From Monodelphis domestica (taxonomy: Eukaryota > Chordata > Mammalia > Didelphimorphia > Didelphidae): a stretch of DNA of 64,000 nucleotides. Within the stretch, counting starts at the first letter, position 1. The number at the start of each line of letters is the position of its first letter. The position numbers were made by a program, and so were the translations under genes. Under the pieces are notes generated by a model that did not search any database, was not told where the DNA came from, and saw only the letters and a list, made by a program, of their open reading frames with translations. The stretch is taken from the NCBI RefSeq assembly GCF_027887165.1, contig NC_077227.1:545161189-545225188 (forward strand), written 5' to 3'. This document shows positions 24,576 through 35,747 of the stretch, one piece after another.

Positions 24576-25608
24576 TGTAAACCTTAAAATTTCTTAGACT
24601 TATGAATGTTGGAAATTTCCCCATTGGGAAATTTCATACTTGAAAAATTTTCTACTGATAGTAAGAACTCTATTGGAATGTGAAACTCCTTGGCATGGGA
24701 GGATCCTTCTCCTCCCTACTTAAGACTACTTTAGGACAGAAACCTTTTGATAAACAATGGAAAGGGCTTTGACCTATGATTAAGCATAGAACAGGAAGTT
24801 CTTTGAGTCATGATTGATTTTAGAATTGATACAATAGAGATACTTGGAATGACAGAACCAGGTCTTGGAACTTCCAATCTCCACCCTACTCAGAGTAACA
24901 GGATTTAGGAAGGGCTGCAGCAAAAGGTCAAGATTTAATTATTTGAGAATATGACCTTCAATATACATGTGCAAAGCCACAAACCTCTGGGCAGTTCTGG
25001 GTTAAGCTAGAGCCACCATTGGCACAGGGGAGACATCGACAGTGATTGGTAGATGTGAGAACTGAGGGGAGGGAACTTAGATTTTTGGTTAAAAAGATAG
25101 CGGGGTCTGAGGACTGAGGGGTGATGCTCTGAAGGAGGTCTGAGAGGAGAGAGGTCCTGGAGGGAGAGCTCCTGGAGAGGTCTTGAAGGAGGCTGTGGAA
25201 GGAGAACTCAGGAGGAAGTCTGAGAGGAGAGAGGTCCTGGAGAGAGAACTGCTGGAGAGGTCTTGAAGGAGGCTGTGGAAGGAGAACTCAGGAGGAGTCA
25301 GCAGGAAAATTCTCTGGAAACATTTCTTGAAAGGAGGCTCTCTTGAAGGTGGAGCCTGAGGTTGGCATGAGAAGCCTTACCTAGAGAGATCTTGGGTGAG
25401 TGATAAAACCAACTGACTGATTTATTCATTCTTATTCCTTTCTTACTGTCTCTCTTTTCTATTGATTAATCAGTGTATTATAAATTAAATTACTCTATAA
25501 AACCCAGTTGGCTTGGGAATATTCATAAATTAGGAATATATTCCCTGGCGACCATCTTATATTTATATAAAACCAAGACACAGTAGAAAACATATTTCAG
25601 CGGTCATA
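24576..25608 (+). mobile_element. Solo LTR, family A (long form), 1033 bp
   Basis: It starts TGTAAACC and ends GGTCATA, with an exact 4-bp duplication ATTG (24572-24575 and 25609-25612). It contains two copies of a GA-rich block, near 25139-25205 and 25219-25290 (shared GGTCTTGAAGGAGGCTGTGG). About 640 bp of its 5' half is nearly identical in order to the reverse complement of 31020-31663. Confidence 0.85.
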
Positions 25609-26773
25609 ATTGTTATATATTTCCCTTGCTCCCAAAACATTTTAATTATCACAGTTTATGGCTCCCACTCTCTTATCTACATCTATTTAACACTCAAAAC
25701 TATTTTAAATCTAACAATTGTTTTCCTATTTTTGTGGTTCAGATTATCTCTATCCACCCCCCCCCCCCATTTCAAGAAAATAAATGGTCTGATACAGGTT
25801 ATATCAGTGCTTTCATACAATGCATATTTCCATGTTCTCAATTTGACTGAAGACACATATCACATATAAAATTAAAAACTCTTGTAGAAAATAAAAGAAA
25901 GAATGGGATGTTTAGATATGCCAACAGATTACAACAGTTCCTTCTTTGGGTGTGGATAGAATTTGTTCTTATTGTTTATCAAGACTCCATTGGGGTTATC
26001 TTGTTTTGATAATGATAATAAGTCTTTCAAAGATTGTCATTGTAAAATATTTCTGCTACTGTATATGTTGTTATACTGGTTCTGCTCACTTAACTTTGCC
26101 TCAGTTCATATAAGTGTTCCTAGGTTTTTCTAAATCCATCCCATTCATCATTTCTTATGGCATAATACCTTTCCCTCATAACCATATATCATAGCTTGTT
26201 AAGCCATTCCCCAATTGATGGATATACTTCTCGATTTCCAATTCTTTGACACTAAAAATAGATGCTATTTTTTTGCACAAATAGTTCTTTATCTCCTATC
26301 ATCTCTTTGGATTATAGATCCAGTGTGATTTTGCCGGGTAAAAGTGTATGGATAATTTTATGGCCTATGGGCAAGGTTCCATATAGCTCCAACATAGCTA
26401 AATCAGTTCACCATTCCACTAATAATACAATAGTGTCTCAATTTTTTCACATCCCTTTCAACATTTATTTTTTTCCTTTTTGTTCTTATTATCCACTCTG
26501 ATAAGTATGAGGTAGTATCTCATAGTAGTTTTAATTTGCATTTTTAATTAATAATTTAGCATATTCCCTCATATGACTACAGATAGTTTTAATTTTTTCA
26601 TCTAAGAATTGCCTTTTCATATCTTTTAAACATTTATAAAGTAGGTAATGCGTTGTATTCTTTTTAATTTCACTCAGTTCTCTATATAGTTGAAAAAATA
26701 AGGCCTCTATTGGAGACATTTGCTTGAAAAATGTTTTCCTGATTTGTTGTTTCCATTGAAATCTTGATTGCAT

Positions 26774-27295
26774 GCAGGAATTATATGAAGAATATTACAA
26801 AAAACTTTTCACACAAATAAATTCAGAGCTAAACAACCAAATAAATGTTAATTGCTCATGGGTTAGATAATCTAATATAAATATTACTATACTACCTTAA
26901 TTAATTTACTTATTCAATGTCATACCAATTAAACTACCTAAAAACTATTATACAGAACTAGAAAAAAATGAAACAAATTCATTTGTAAGAACAAAAGTTC
27001 CTGAATATCAATGGAATTAAGGGCAAAAAATGTGACGAATGATGGCCTAGCAGTACCAGATCTTAAAATGCACTATAGGGCAATAAAACTCAAAACAATC
27101 TGTTGCTGGCTAAGAAATATAAGGTTTCATTCATGAAATAGAATAGGGGCAAATTACCCCACCAGTCTAGTGTTTGATAAACCAAAAGATCCAAGTTTTT
27201 GAGATAAGAACTCACCATTTGACAAAAATTGCTTCGAAACTAGAAAACAGAATGACAAAAATTAGATTTAGATCAATATCTCATACTCAAATTTT
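26774..27295 (+). mobile_element. Internal L1 ORF2 piece inserted in inverted orientation
   Basis: Sense ORF2 text from after the RT active site (ELYEEYYKKLFTQINSELNN, later TELEKNETNSF). It sits between two antisense L1 blocks that would otherwise be continuous across ATCTTGATTGCA and GGTTGCACTGG. The flanks TGATTGCAT and TGGTTGCAC may be a worn 9-bp duplication. It has neither an L1 3' end nor a poly(A) tail. Confidence 0.7.
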
Positions 27296-28190
27296 GGTTG
27301 CACTGGTTTTGTTTGTATAAAAACTATTCAACTTAATAATGTAAAGTTCTATTTAATTTTTATAATATTATGTGTTTTGTTTGGTCATGAATTCTTCCAT
27401 TATCTAGCTATAAGTCTTACTTATAAACTTTTCCATGTTCTCCTAGTTTGTTAATGCTATTTCTCTATTTCTAGATCAACTAACATTTATGACTTTATCT
27501 TGGATTATGGTATGAAATGTTGGTCTATGCATAGTTTCTGCATTAATGTTTCTTAGATGTTTTTCTCAAATACTGAGTTTTCCAATAGGTTGGATATTTG
27601 GGATTAACAAACACTAAATTACTATGATAGTTAATGATTGTATGTTGATTTTTCTAACCTATTCCATTGATTTAATAAACTATTTCTTAAGCAAAACCAG
27701 AGTGTTTTGATGATTACAATTTCATAATAAGCTTTGAGATCTGGTCTTCCTAGGCCTCATTTTTTTTCATTAATTCCCTTAAAAATCTTGACCTTTTATT
27801 CTTTCAGGTAAGTTTTGGTATTGTTTTTTTTTTCTAGCAACTAATTTTTGAGGTGTTTGGTATGGTACAGATAGGAAATATATTTTGATTAAGATTGTTA
27901 TTTTAATATATTTGTTCAGCCTTTCCATAATCAAATAATGCTTTTACAATTGTTTAGGTCTGATTTTATTTGTGTGAAAAAAATTATAACTATGTTCATA
28001 TGGTTTCTGGATTTGTTTTCTTAAGTATATTCAGATATTTGATATTATCTATAGTTTTTAAATGGAATTTCCTTTCTATCTCTTGCTTTTGAACTTTGTT
28101 GATAGTAAATAGAAATGTTGATGATTTATTTTGGTATAATTTTTATCATACACCTTTACTATAGTCATAAATTGTTTTATTTGAGATCTG

Positions 28191-28400
28191 TTCCACAAAA
28201 TGACCAATATGAAATTTTTTTTACAAAATTACACAGGTAAAATATTGATGACTATATTAATGAGGGAAGGAGGATGGAAGTAGAAAGGAAGGTCAGAGGA
28301 GGGAACAGAATTTGTAACTCAAGCTTAAAAAAATTGTTGATTCTAAAAAAGTATTGATTCTAAGATGAAAGGTTAGGGTTTAAAAAAATAAAGAAAGAAA
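28191..28400 (+). mobile_element. L1 3' tip and SINE tail, sense
   Basis: 28195-28330 resembles the L1 3' tip (AAATGACCAATATGAAATTT, then GAGGGAAGGAGGATGGAAG and GAATTTGTAACTCAAG). 28335-28400 resembles the 3' tail of the marsupial SINE (AGTATTGATTCTAAGATG, then AAAGGTTAGGGTTT). Confidence 0.55.
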
Positions 28401-28859
28401 GAACTGTTTTCCTAGACTTTCTTTAGGTAGCCTTCTTCATCATGGTCAGCTACATGGCATTGGGGCTGAACATGGATGGTGCAGTTCAAACTCCATTCAT
28501 AATCTAGTAACATAAAATTGCCATTAAGTATCTATTTTATTTTGTAATTTCTCCATAATTTGCTGTCTGGAAACCTTTAAGAGACTTTCTTTGAAAGCTG
28601 TGAAGACTATGAGAAAAATATTTTCCTTTTAATCCATTTTGTTTTTCTTTCTTTTCCAGGTTTTTAAAAAATTCTACTCTTTTCAGTTAATATTCCATGA
28701 GTTTCAGAAATATTATATAACCAAGATCACCCAGGTATAAATATAATGGGTAGAATTTGAACTGAGACTTCTGACACTGGAATCTATGCTTTTTCCATTT
28801 TACAACACTACTTTCTTTGAATAAAATTTTGCATATTTTATATTTATTTACATATGAAT
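28401..28859. other. Mostly unassigned; possible MIR scrap
   Basis: 28715-28805 has ACCAAGATCACCCAGGTA and GAATTTGAACTGAGACTTC, as in an inverted MIR. Nothing else is recognised. Confidence 0.4.
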
Positions 28860-28932
28860 GTTTCCCTAAACAGAATGAAAACTTCTGAAGAACAAAGACT
28901 AATTATTTTTTTCCAGATTATATATATATATA

Positions 28933-28993
<61 letters not shown>

Positions 28994-29060
28994 CTCCTAG
29001 CATTGTACCTTGTTCATTGCTGAATATTAACTTTAAAAATATTTGTTGAATTGATTCAGC
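28860..29060 (+). repeat. L2 3' tip carrying a long (TA)n array
   Basis: The L2 tip text CTCCTAGCATTGTACCTTGT and AAATATTTGTTGAATTGATT follows a TA array of about 74 bases at 28918-28991. The array sits inside the L2 tip. Confidence 0.55.
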
Positions 29061-29120
29061 AATAATAGAATGGACAAATACTTGAAAGAATAAGGACAGA
29101 CAGACTAACAGATAGATTAG

Positions 29121-29121
<1 letters not shown>

Positions 29122-29166
<45 letters not shown>

Positions 29167-29200
29167 AGAGAGACAGAGAGACAGAGAGAGAGAGAGAAAG
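29122..29200. repeat. (AT)n(GA)n compound microsatellite
   Basis: About 43 bases of AT followed by about 35 bases rich in GAGA with CAGAGA interruptions. Confidence 0.9.
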
Positions 29201-30682
29201 TTAAAAATAGATTTTAAAAGGTAGGCATATAGATATAACCTATAGGCTATTTAATATAGAAATATGTATTAATAGATATACATTATATATATGGACACAT
29301 ATATGACAGAATCTAAACAGAAGGAAAAATATTTAAAGAGTATCAAAAACAATTAATGAGTTGCCTTTCTGTTTACTGAAGCCAATTTCATGGTAATGAA
29401 CAAAGCATTTTAATGGGTTCCTCCACTTTAAGAAAATCAATCCATCCAGCATCTGCTACTTGGGTCCATATAGAAGTGCACATTAAAAAGTGCCCTAAGA
29501 TACTCTATAGCAACTTCTTGCCAATCATAATCACTGGATTTGAAATACTTGCCACAGCCATTTAAGCCAATTTAGCTTTCTTTCTTCCTCTCTTTATTTT
29601 TCATTCCTTCAGGGGATAACGACTTTGTTGAGTGATTTTTCTCCCTGATGTTCAAAAATATTCTGTTAATTGCTGTCATGGCAGTTCTTGATCTGTCTGC
29701 AAAGTGTAGCAAGAGAAGAAGCATTTAGTTTTGAGGTTTATGAGCCTTTTCACCATCATTATTCCTTCATCATAATATTTGAGGTCTGCTGCTACAATTT
29801 TATTTTTCCCCACCTGCTTTGCAGTGATTTATGCTAGTATGAGAAAACATTACTCACAATGACTGGAATCCAAACCAAATAAAAAAATGGATTATGCAGA
29901 AATCTGACCGAAAAAAACTATCAAACAACAAATTTAAATACCATTGCTATTACATGTAGGGAACTAGGAAGGTTATATAAAATTTCTTAATAATCCCTTC
30001 ATGAATATGATACTAAAACTATATGACATTATTGCTTTTAATTACTTTATTTAATCCTAGACACCTGAATTTTCATCTTTTTAAACTAGAAACTCCTATT
30101 TTAAGACAGTAAAAGAAGTTACTTGAGCTGAGTTCTTCTACTCCTTGTTTTTCAGCTAGATATATGTGGTATCTAGAAGTAGTTCCCTTGCTTTGAATCT
30201 GTATCCTCATCCACTAAGAGATTTAAGCTAGATGATCTGTAAGTTTTGTTGTAGAACTTCATTCCTAAGATTCTATTATTCCAATCCAGAAGGAACAATT
30301 TAAACCTGGGCATGTCCCTTATCTTCCATAGCTTCAGTTTTCCTCAACTGCCAAATGAAAATATTAATATTTTCCTTTTCTAATTCTAATTCTAAATTTA
30401 ATAGTTACTTTATAAACTTTTAAACCTTTAGAAATGTATGCTATAATTGTTTTACCCTGAAGAGATTCAAGAAAAAAATTAAAACCCAGCCATTAACTAA
30501 TATTTGTATTTGCTTTAATCTTTGAGATCATTTGAGAGAATGACAGGACACAATAAAGTTGGGCCATTTAACAGGAAGGAAAAACGAGTTGCTCCTCTAG
30601 AGAAACAGTGTAATGTGGTGGATCAAAAAAGATGAATTTGTTATCATGATGACTTGTTTTAAGCCTTGCACTTAAGTATTGT
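29201..30682. other. No recognised gene
   Basis: AT-rich sequence with no convincing frame. A diverged MIR scrap is possible near 30140-30290 (TCCTCATCCACTAAGAGA). Confidence 0.4.
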
Positions 30683-30710
30683 ATTAGAGTCCTTACATAT
30701 GAGTTCCGGT

Positions 30711-30851
30711 TGTGACAAGGAAATCACTTTAAAAGACTGATATATATTAATTTAAGGTCTCCAAGGAATTCAGCTATGTAATTCCTTAATGAAAACTCAA
30801 GTCAGCAGTCAACCTTTTATGGAGTTTAATTACCAACAGGAGAAAGAAAGG

Positions 30852-30914
<63 letters not shown>

Positions 30915-31663
30915 GGAGAGAAGGGAATAGGGCTTAAATACCCCCTCTGTTTAGGCTGGGCCAAAAGGCCCAAGCCCTTAGATAGCTGAGGCAAAGAAAA
31001 GAGATCAGTCCCTATCACTCACGTGACCAAAATGGAGAAACAGTCTCAGGGGCCTCCACCTCCAGCTTCCTTCAGAGCAAGCTTCTCAGAGCACAACCTC
31101 TCAGAGCAAAACCTCTCCAACCTCCTCTCAGTCCTCAGCCCCCGCTATCTTTAAGCAAACCATTCAAGTTCCTTCCCCTCAGTTCTCAAATCTACCAATC
31201 ACTGTCCATGTCTTCCCTGTGCCAATGGTGGCTCTAGCTTAACCCAGAACTGCCCAGAGGTCTGTGGCTTTGCACATGTATATTGAAGGTCATATTCTCA
31301 AATAATTAAATCTTGACCTTTTGCTGCAGCCCTTCCTAAATCCTGTTACTCTGAGTAGGGTGGAGATTGGAAGTTCCAAGACCTGGTTCTGTCATTCCAA
31401 GTATCTCTATTGTATCAATTCTAAAATCAATCATGACACAAAGAACTTCCTGTTCTATGCTTAAGCATAGGTCAAAGCTCTTTCCATTGTTTAGCAAAAG
31501 GTTTCTGTCCTAAAGTAATCTTAAGTAGGGAGGAGAAAGACCCTCCCATGCCAAGGGGGTGTTCACATTCCAATAGACTATCAGTAGGAAATTTTTCAAG
31601 TATGAAATTTCCCAATGGTGAAATTTCCAACATTTATAAGTCTAAGAAATTTTAAGGTTTACA
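30711..31663 (-). mobile_element. Solo LTR, family A (long form), 953 bp, in L1 5' end
   Basis: It runs from TGTGACAAGG to GGTTTACA with an exact 4-bp duplication CGGT (30707-30710 and 31664-31667). In minus orientation it reads TGTAAACC, then shared U3 blocks, a GA/CT microsatellite, and AATTAAACTCCATAAAAGG near the 3' end. The right 640 bp is an inverted match of 24576-25200. It lies only a few bases into the L1 that starts at about 30701. Confidence 0.92.
30855..30911. repeat. (GA)n microsatellite within the LTR
   Basis: Fifty-seven bases of GA. It generates the artificial RERERE reading frame on the plus strand and LSLSLS on the minus strand. Confidence 0.95.
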
Positions 31664-32376
31664 CGGTAAAGATGGTGGCTTAGAGAAAGCTAAAGTTCAG
31701 ATCTCTGGAAACCCTTCCTTATGGATTTCAAACTATATGCTCCTAGGGCACTGAAATCCAAAATGAAAAACAGCATAGACCCCGGGATCCCTCCTCCTGG
31801 TCCTGGATCAAAAGGTATGACCCCCCAAAAGCCAGAACCTGAGATCACTCGGACTAAGGGGTAGGTAGAAGGAAGGTCCCAGGACCCATCCCCCCCAACC
31901 CAGAGCACTGAGTCCGAGGCAGCAGAGGGAACGTCAGAGCCTGCAGAAGGACCTCAGGGCTGCCTATTCTGAAGGCTGCATCCTGAAAACAACCTGACCC
32001 AGTCACAGGGGCACCCAGACAGCTGGGAAACAGAGATAAACAGAGGAGAGCCTTTAGCCCCCTGGCTGGATCCTTCCATCTGAGTCTCAAGGAAGGTCCC
32101 TGCTTCAGGGCATACTCAATCCAACCCAGCTGAGGTGAATCCTATCAGGAGCCCTCAGAGCTCTGGGAAGCCACGGCTCCACCCCCCTCAGAGTACAGGG
32201 ACTTCTGAGACAACAGTAACCCTCAGGGCCGGCAAAAGGACCTCAGGGCCAGCTGTACTGAAGGCCAAATCCTGAAAACAACCTGACCCAATTGCAGGGG
32301 CACCCAGACAGCAGGGAAACAGAGAGAGATGGAGGGGAGCCTGTAGCCCCCCAGCTGGATCCTTCCATCTGAGTCT

Positions 32377-32736
32377 TGTAAAGATTAAAATTTAGGGGAG
32401 ATGGGGAGACTGAGGCATCTGAGGCAGGTAGAAATTAGTTTCTCTCTGCAAGGAGTATTATATTTTTTAGAGGTTTATTAAAGGCTAAAGATTAAAGAAT
32501 ATACAAGTAAGAAACATGTGCCTAGGCCAGAGGCCTAGACAAAATAACCTCACATCACGCAAGAGACGAGCCTGCTCCAAACGGAGGTCCAAAAAGAGCC
32601 CAAGACACTTCAAAAGCCTTTGAATCAACTTCAATACCTCCTCGATCTCGGCCCAGGTGAGATTCCCAGGCATTCTGGGGAAGTGGAGCAAAGGCTCATG
32701 GGGATTGTAGTCCTGTATTCGAGTCTATTTTTTACA
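32377..32736 (-). repeat. 3' LTR of the young element
   Basis: It starts TGTAAAGATT and ends TTTTTTACA on the plus strand. In minus orientation, U3 begins near 32736 with a ZNF143-like GGACTACAATCCCCATGA block (32697-32714 region). An antisense AATAAACC polyadenylation signal is at about 32470-32477 (GGTTTATTAAAG on plus). Confidence 0.92.
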
Positions 32737-34984
32737 TTCCCCCCCTTTGATCGTTTGCAAAAAATTAATTTTTTTCCAAAGGATCATGAAAACATAATCA
32801 ATTTAAAGATGACAATAATTGAGGATAAGAGAAAGAAAAGAATAAAACCAAGAATTACTGGACGCATTGACAGAAAGCCAGTTAGGGGGCAGTCCCCTTT
32901 GGCATGAAAGTATGCATGCAAATAAATGTTCATTAACCACACCCAAAGTTCATTTTGTGCAGTTCGTGGACTGGAGGCTTCTTCATGATGGCTTCTCCAA
33001 CAGTTCAGTTTCTGAATTCAGGAAGTAGCATCTTCTTTACCTAAAATTCTTCTCAAAAGGAATTTAAACTTTGCAATTTAAATAATGATATTTTTTTACA
33101 TTCCCCCCGTTAAGAGGGTGATATAAAAAAAAGGGATCACTTAGGGATGCATGGCTGAGGTATGAGGTATATGAATCAATTGGCAAGAGATATTAAAAAG
33201 ACATCAGAAAATCCAAAAGAAAAGAAAAATTTCTGGATGAAAATATAGACTATCAAAGTCTTATGTGTAAAAATTCCAAGTAGAAGAAAAATAAATCTAT
33301 AACAGGTCCTTCAATCAGGGCCTAATCAAAATGATCTAAGTAATGATGCATTTACCCAGTCATTTCCAGGACTACAGAAAGGTACCACACTATGAGAGGC
33401 AGAAAAGAAAGGGACCAGATTATAGAAGCCAAGGTTTCGGGGATACTCGTCTGTGAGTATCTTCAGGGTGAGTGTGGATACAAGGAAAGCTTATGTCTTA
33501 ACACATGTTAAACATAGTAACCTCGAGTCTTCACACTAGGTTCAAGACCTTTGTATTGGCCTAGAAGTGCATCAATCCATCCTAGATTGGCTTTTCTTTG
33601 GCTCTGTGCAATGGCTCTTTTGTGTATATCTTGTCCTGGAATCAGACAGAATCATTAAGCAAAGTCCCATAATTTATTTAAATAATTAGTGGCATCATTT
33701 TTATAGTCACAAGCCTTTTAGGGCATGTATTAGCAAATGTATCTTAAACTTAAAAATCAAAAGGTTAAAGAAAATCTTAATACTGGTGACATGTGCTTCA
33801 GATATAAAAAAGGAGAGAAAAAATAATAAAAAAAAACTGAAAAAGTATATTGCACATGCAAGAAAAATATAATAATAAAAGAGCTTTAAAAAATTCAAAA
33901 ATATAGCTTATAACCATTGACACTCTGTGTCAGTTAAGAAAATATAAAATACAAGGCTTTCTCACCAAAAAATGAGATCCATTTCCTCTTTGTATCTGGC
34001 CATGATCACTGTGAGTAGAAGGCAAATGAATTGAACAAGGTTAACAATTTTTCATTTTTAAAAATACAGTAGTACAAATATGTAGTATCAATATCCCCAA
34101 AATTCTCAATAGCCCAATTAATTACAATAGCAAACAAACACACTTTCATATTTCACATAAGTTGCTGTATGACATTTTTAAAACCTATGAATTGATGGAC
34201 ATTTGTCACAATTTTTACAAACATAGCAATCCTTCAACTTTGGTATTTAAACACATATATATATATATATATATTTTTTTAAACAAAGTAAAACTCATCT
34301 AGGGTTAAGAACATAATTAAGAAATCTATATATCATTCTGGTGCAAGTAAAGTAGTGAGCTGAAGAGTATAAATAAAGGGGTGCTCCTTTTGGAGGCTTT
34401 TTAAGGGTACAAATGCCCTGAAATTAACTGCCCAACTTCCATTCACATGTGGGAAGGTTGGGGTTTATAAAATACATTTCACTTCAGCTACTAGAATGGG
34501 CCTTACCTCGTGGTAGGGGCAGGCAAAAATAACCAGATTGTTAAAAAAAATTCCAAAAATCATATTTAAAAACACTTAAAATCAAATCATTTGAGGTATT
34601 TAGCACATTAAATTTTCCAAAGGTTGTTAATACAATTATAACCAGTTCTGAAGTCCATCTATCCTCAGCAAAATAAAAAAAAATCTGTTTTTTCATATAT
34701 GGGCTTATTCACAATAATATTTGTTCAACACAGTTATAGGGGAAAAACAACAGAATTTTAAAACTCAGTACATTCAAAATAAATTCAATCAACCTTCAGT
34801 TCACAGAATAATATTCAATCCAGTAATATATGAACTTAAAATCACAAAGTTAAACCTTAAACAAAACAATGCAATAGAATACAGAGATGTTTATAAACCA
34901 TTGGAGTCTGAAATGCCTTAGAATGTAGCCTTTAGTCTCTTCAAAGTACCTTGGGGTTTTTTGTTTGTTTGTTTGTTTTTAATT

Positions 34985-35155
34985 ATCCATTTAAATGCCT
35001 ATTGTCTGAAGGTAGAGTAGTAAAGGCTAGGCTAAGGGGTTCAAGGGATCCGTCCAGGGCCCCACAGCTGGGAAGCATCGGAGGCCAGATTTTAGCTAGA
35101 GACCTCCTGTCTCTGGGCCTGGCTTCCAGTTCGCTGGGCCACCCATTTTCCTCCC
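34985..35155 (-). mobile_element. Diverged marsupial CORE-SINE carried inside the young LTR element
   Basis: It keeps the family order of an inverted MAR1/WALLSI SINE (CACAGCTGGGAAGCATCGGA, CCTCCTGTCTCTGGGCCTGG, CAGTTCGCTGGGCCACCCA) but is clearly worn. Its divergence far exceeds that of the surrounding LTR pair. Confidence 0.8.
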
Positions 35156-35747
35156 CAAAGTTAAAGTTGAATCTTTGGGCTGAGTCTGCTCCCAGACAGG
35201 CAGGCAAAATCAATGAAACTGCCAGAAGAGTCAAAAATCCTTTTAAACAGCCCATTGCTTTTTAGGTTTCTGTTTGAAAAGATGTTTCTGATCTCTAGTC
35301 TTTTCTCTCTTTCCCCTCTGATCACCCTGTGGCCAATACCCCCATCCACGTGGAGGCTTAGCCTAAGGGAAAATTACCTGGTCTCCTTTCCCTCTGGTCT
35401 CTCCCCTCCGCCCACGTGGCCAATACTGTTACCAGCTGGTCGCAATGAGTCCTCAGCGATCTGCTCCAAGGATCTGGGTGCTGAGCCGGCTGGGGTCACG
35501 CTTCTGGGTCTGGGGCACAGAAATAGGCAGGCAGCGGGCCAGTGAGAGGCCAGGAGCAGGAGCAGCTGCGGGCGTGGGCAAGGCCGGGACCAGGTACCAG
35601 GTGAGGAGGGTCAGGAGCAGAAGCAGGAGCCGGAGAGGGCTGCAGGCAGGAGCTGATCAAGATGGTTTTCTAAAGAGCATCTTGGAGAACCTTGGCTTTA
35701 AAAAAAAAATTCTCGAGAAGTTCTCATCCAATCTAATGGTTGCCATC

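Larger units (their letters stand above)
24518..28190 (-). mobile_element. Antisense L1 3' half, split by a solo LTR and an inverted L1 scrap
   Basis: The 3' end starts near 24518 (TTTTTATTAAAATTATTTTC). The L1 then continues after the LTR from 25609 to 26773 (3' UTR and ORF2 C-terminus) and again from 27296 to about 28190 (further ORF2). The 26531-26773 frame reads as ORF2 C-terminal text (NRGLIFQLYREL-like, then KCLKDMKRQFLDE). Old, with multiple stops. The antisense order agrees with the copies at 4188-10935 and 57968-59510. Confidence 0.8.

Noticed and set aside
25139-25290. Direct repeats resembling a small tandem array or CRISPR
   Set aside because: Two GA-rich units within a family-A LTR, with no spacers and no regular repeat-spacer structure.
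30789-31018. RERERE and LSLSLS repeat-protein frames
   Set aside because: Translation of a (GA)n microsatellite inside an LTR.
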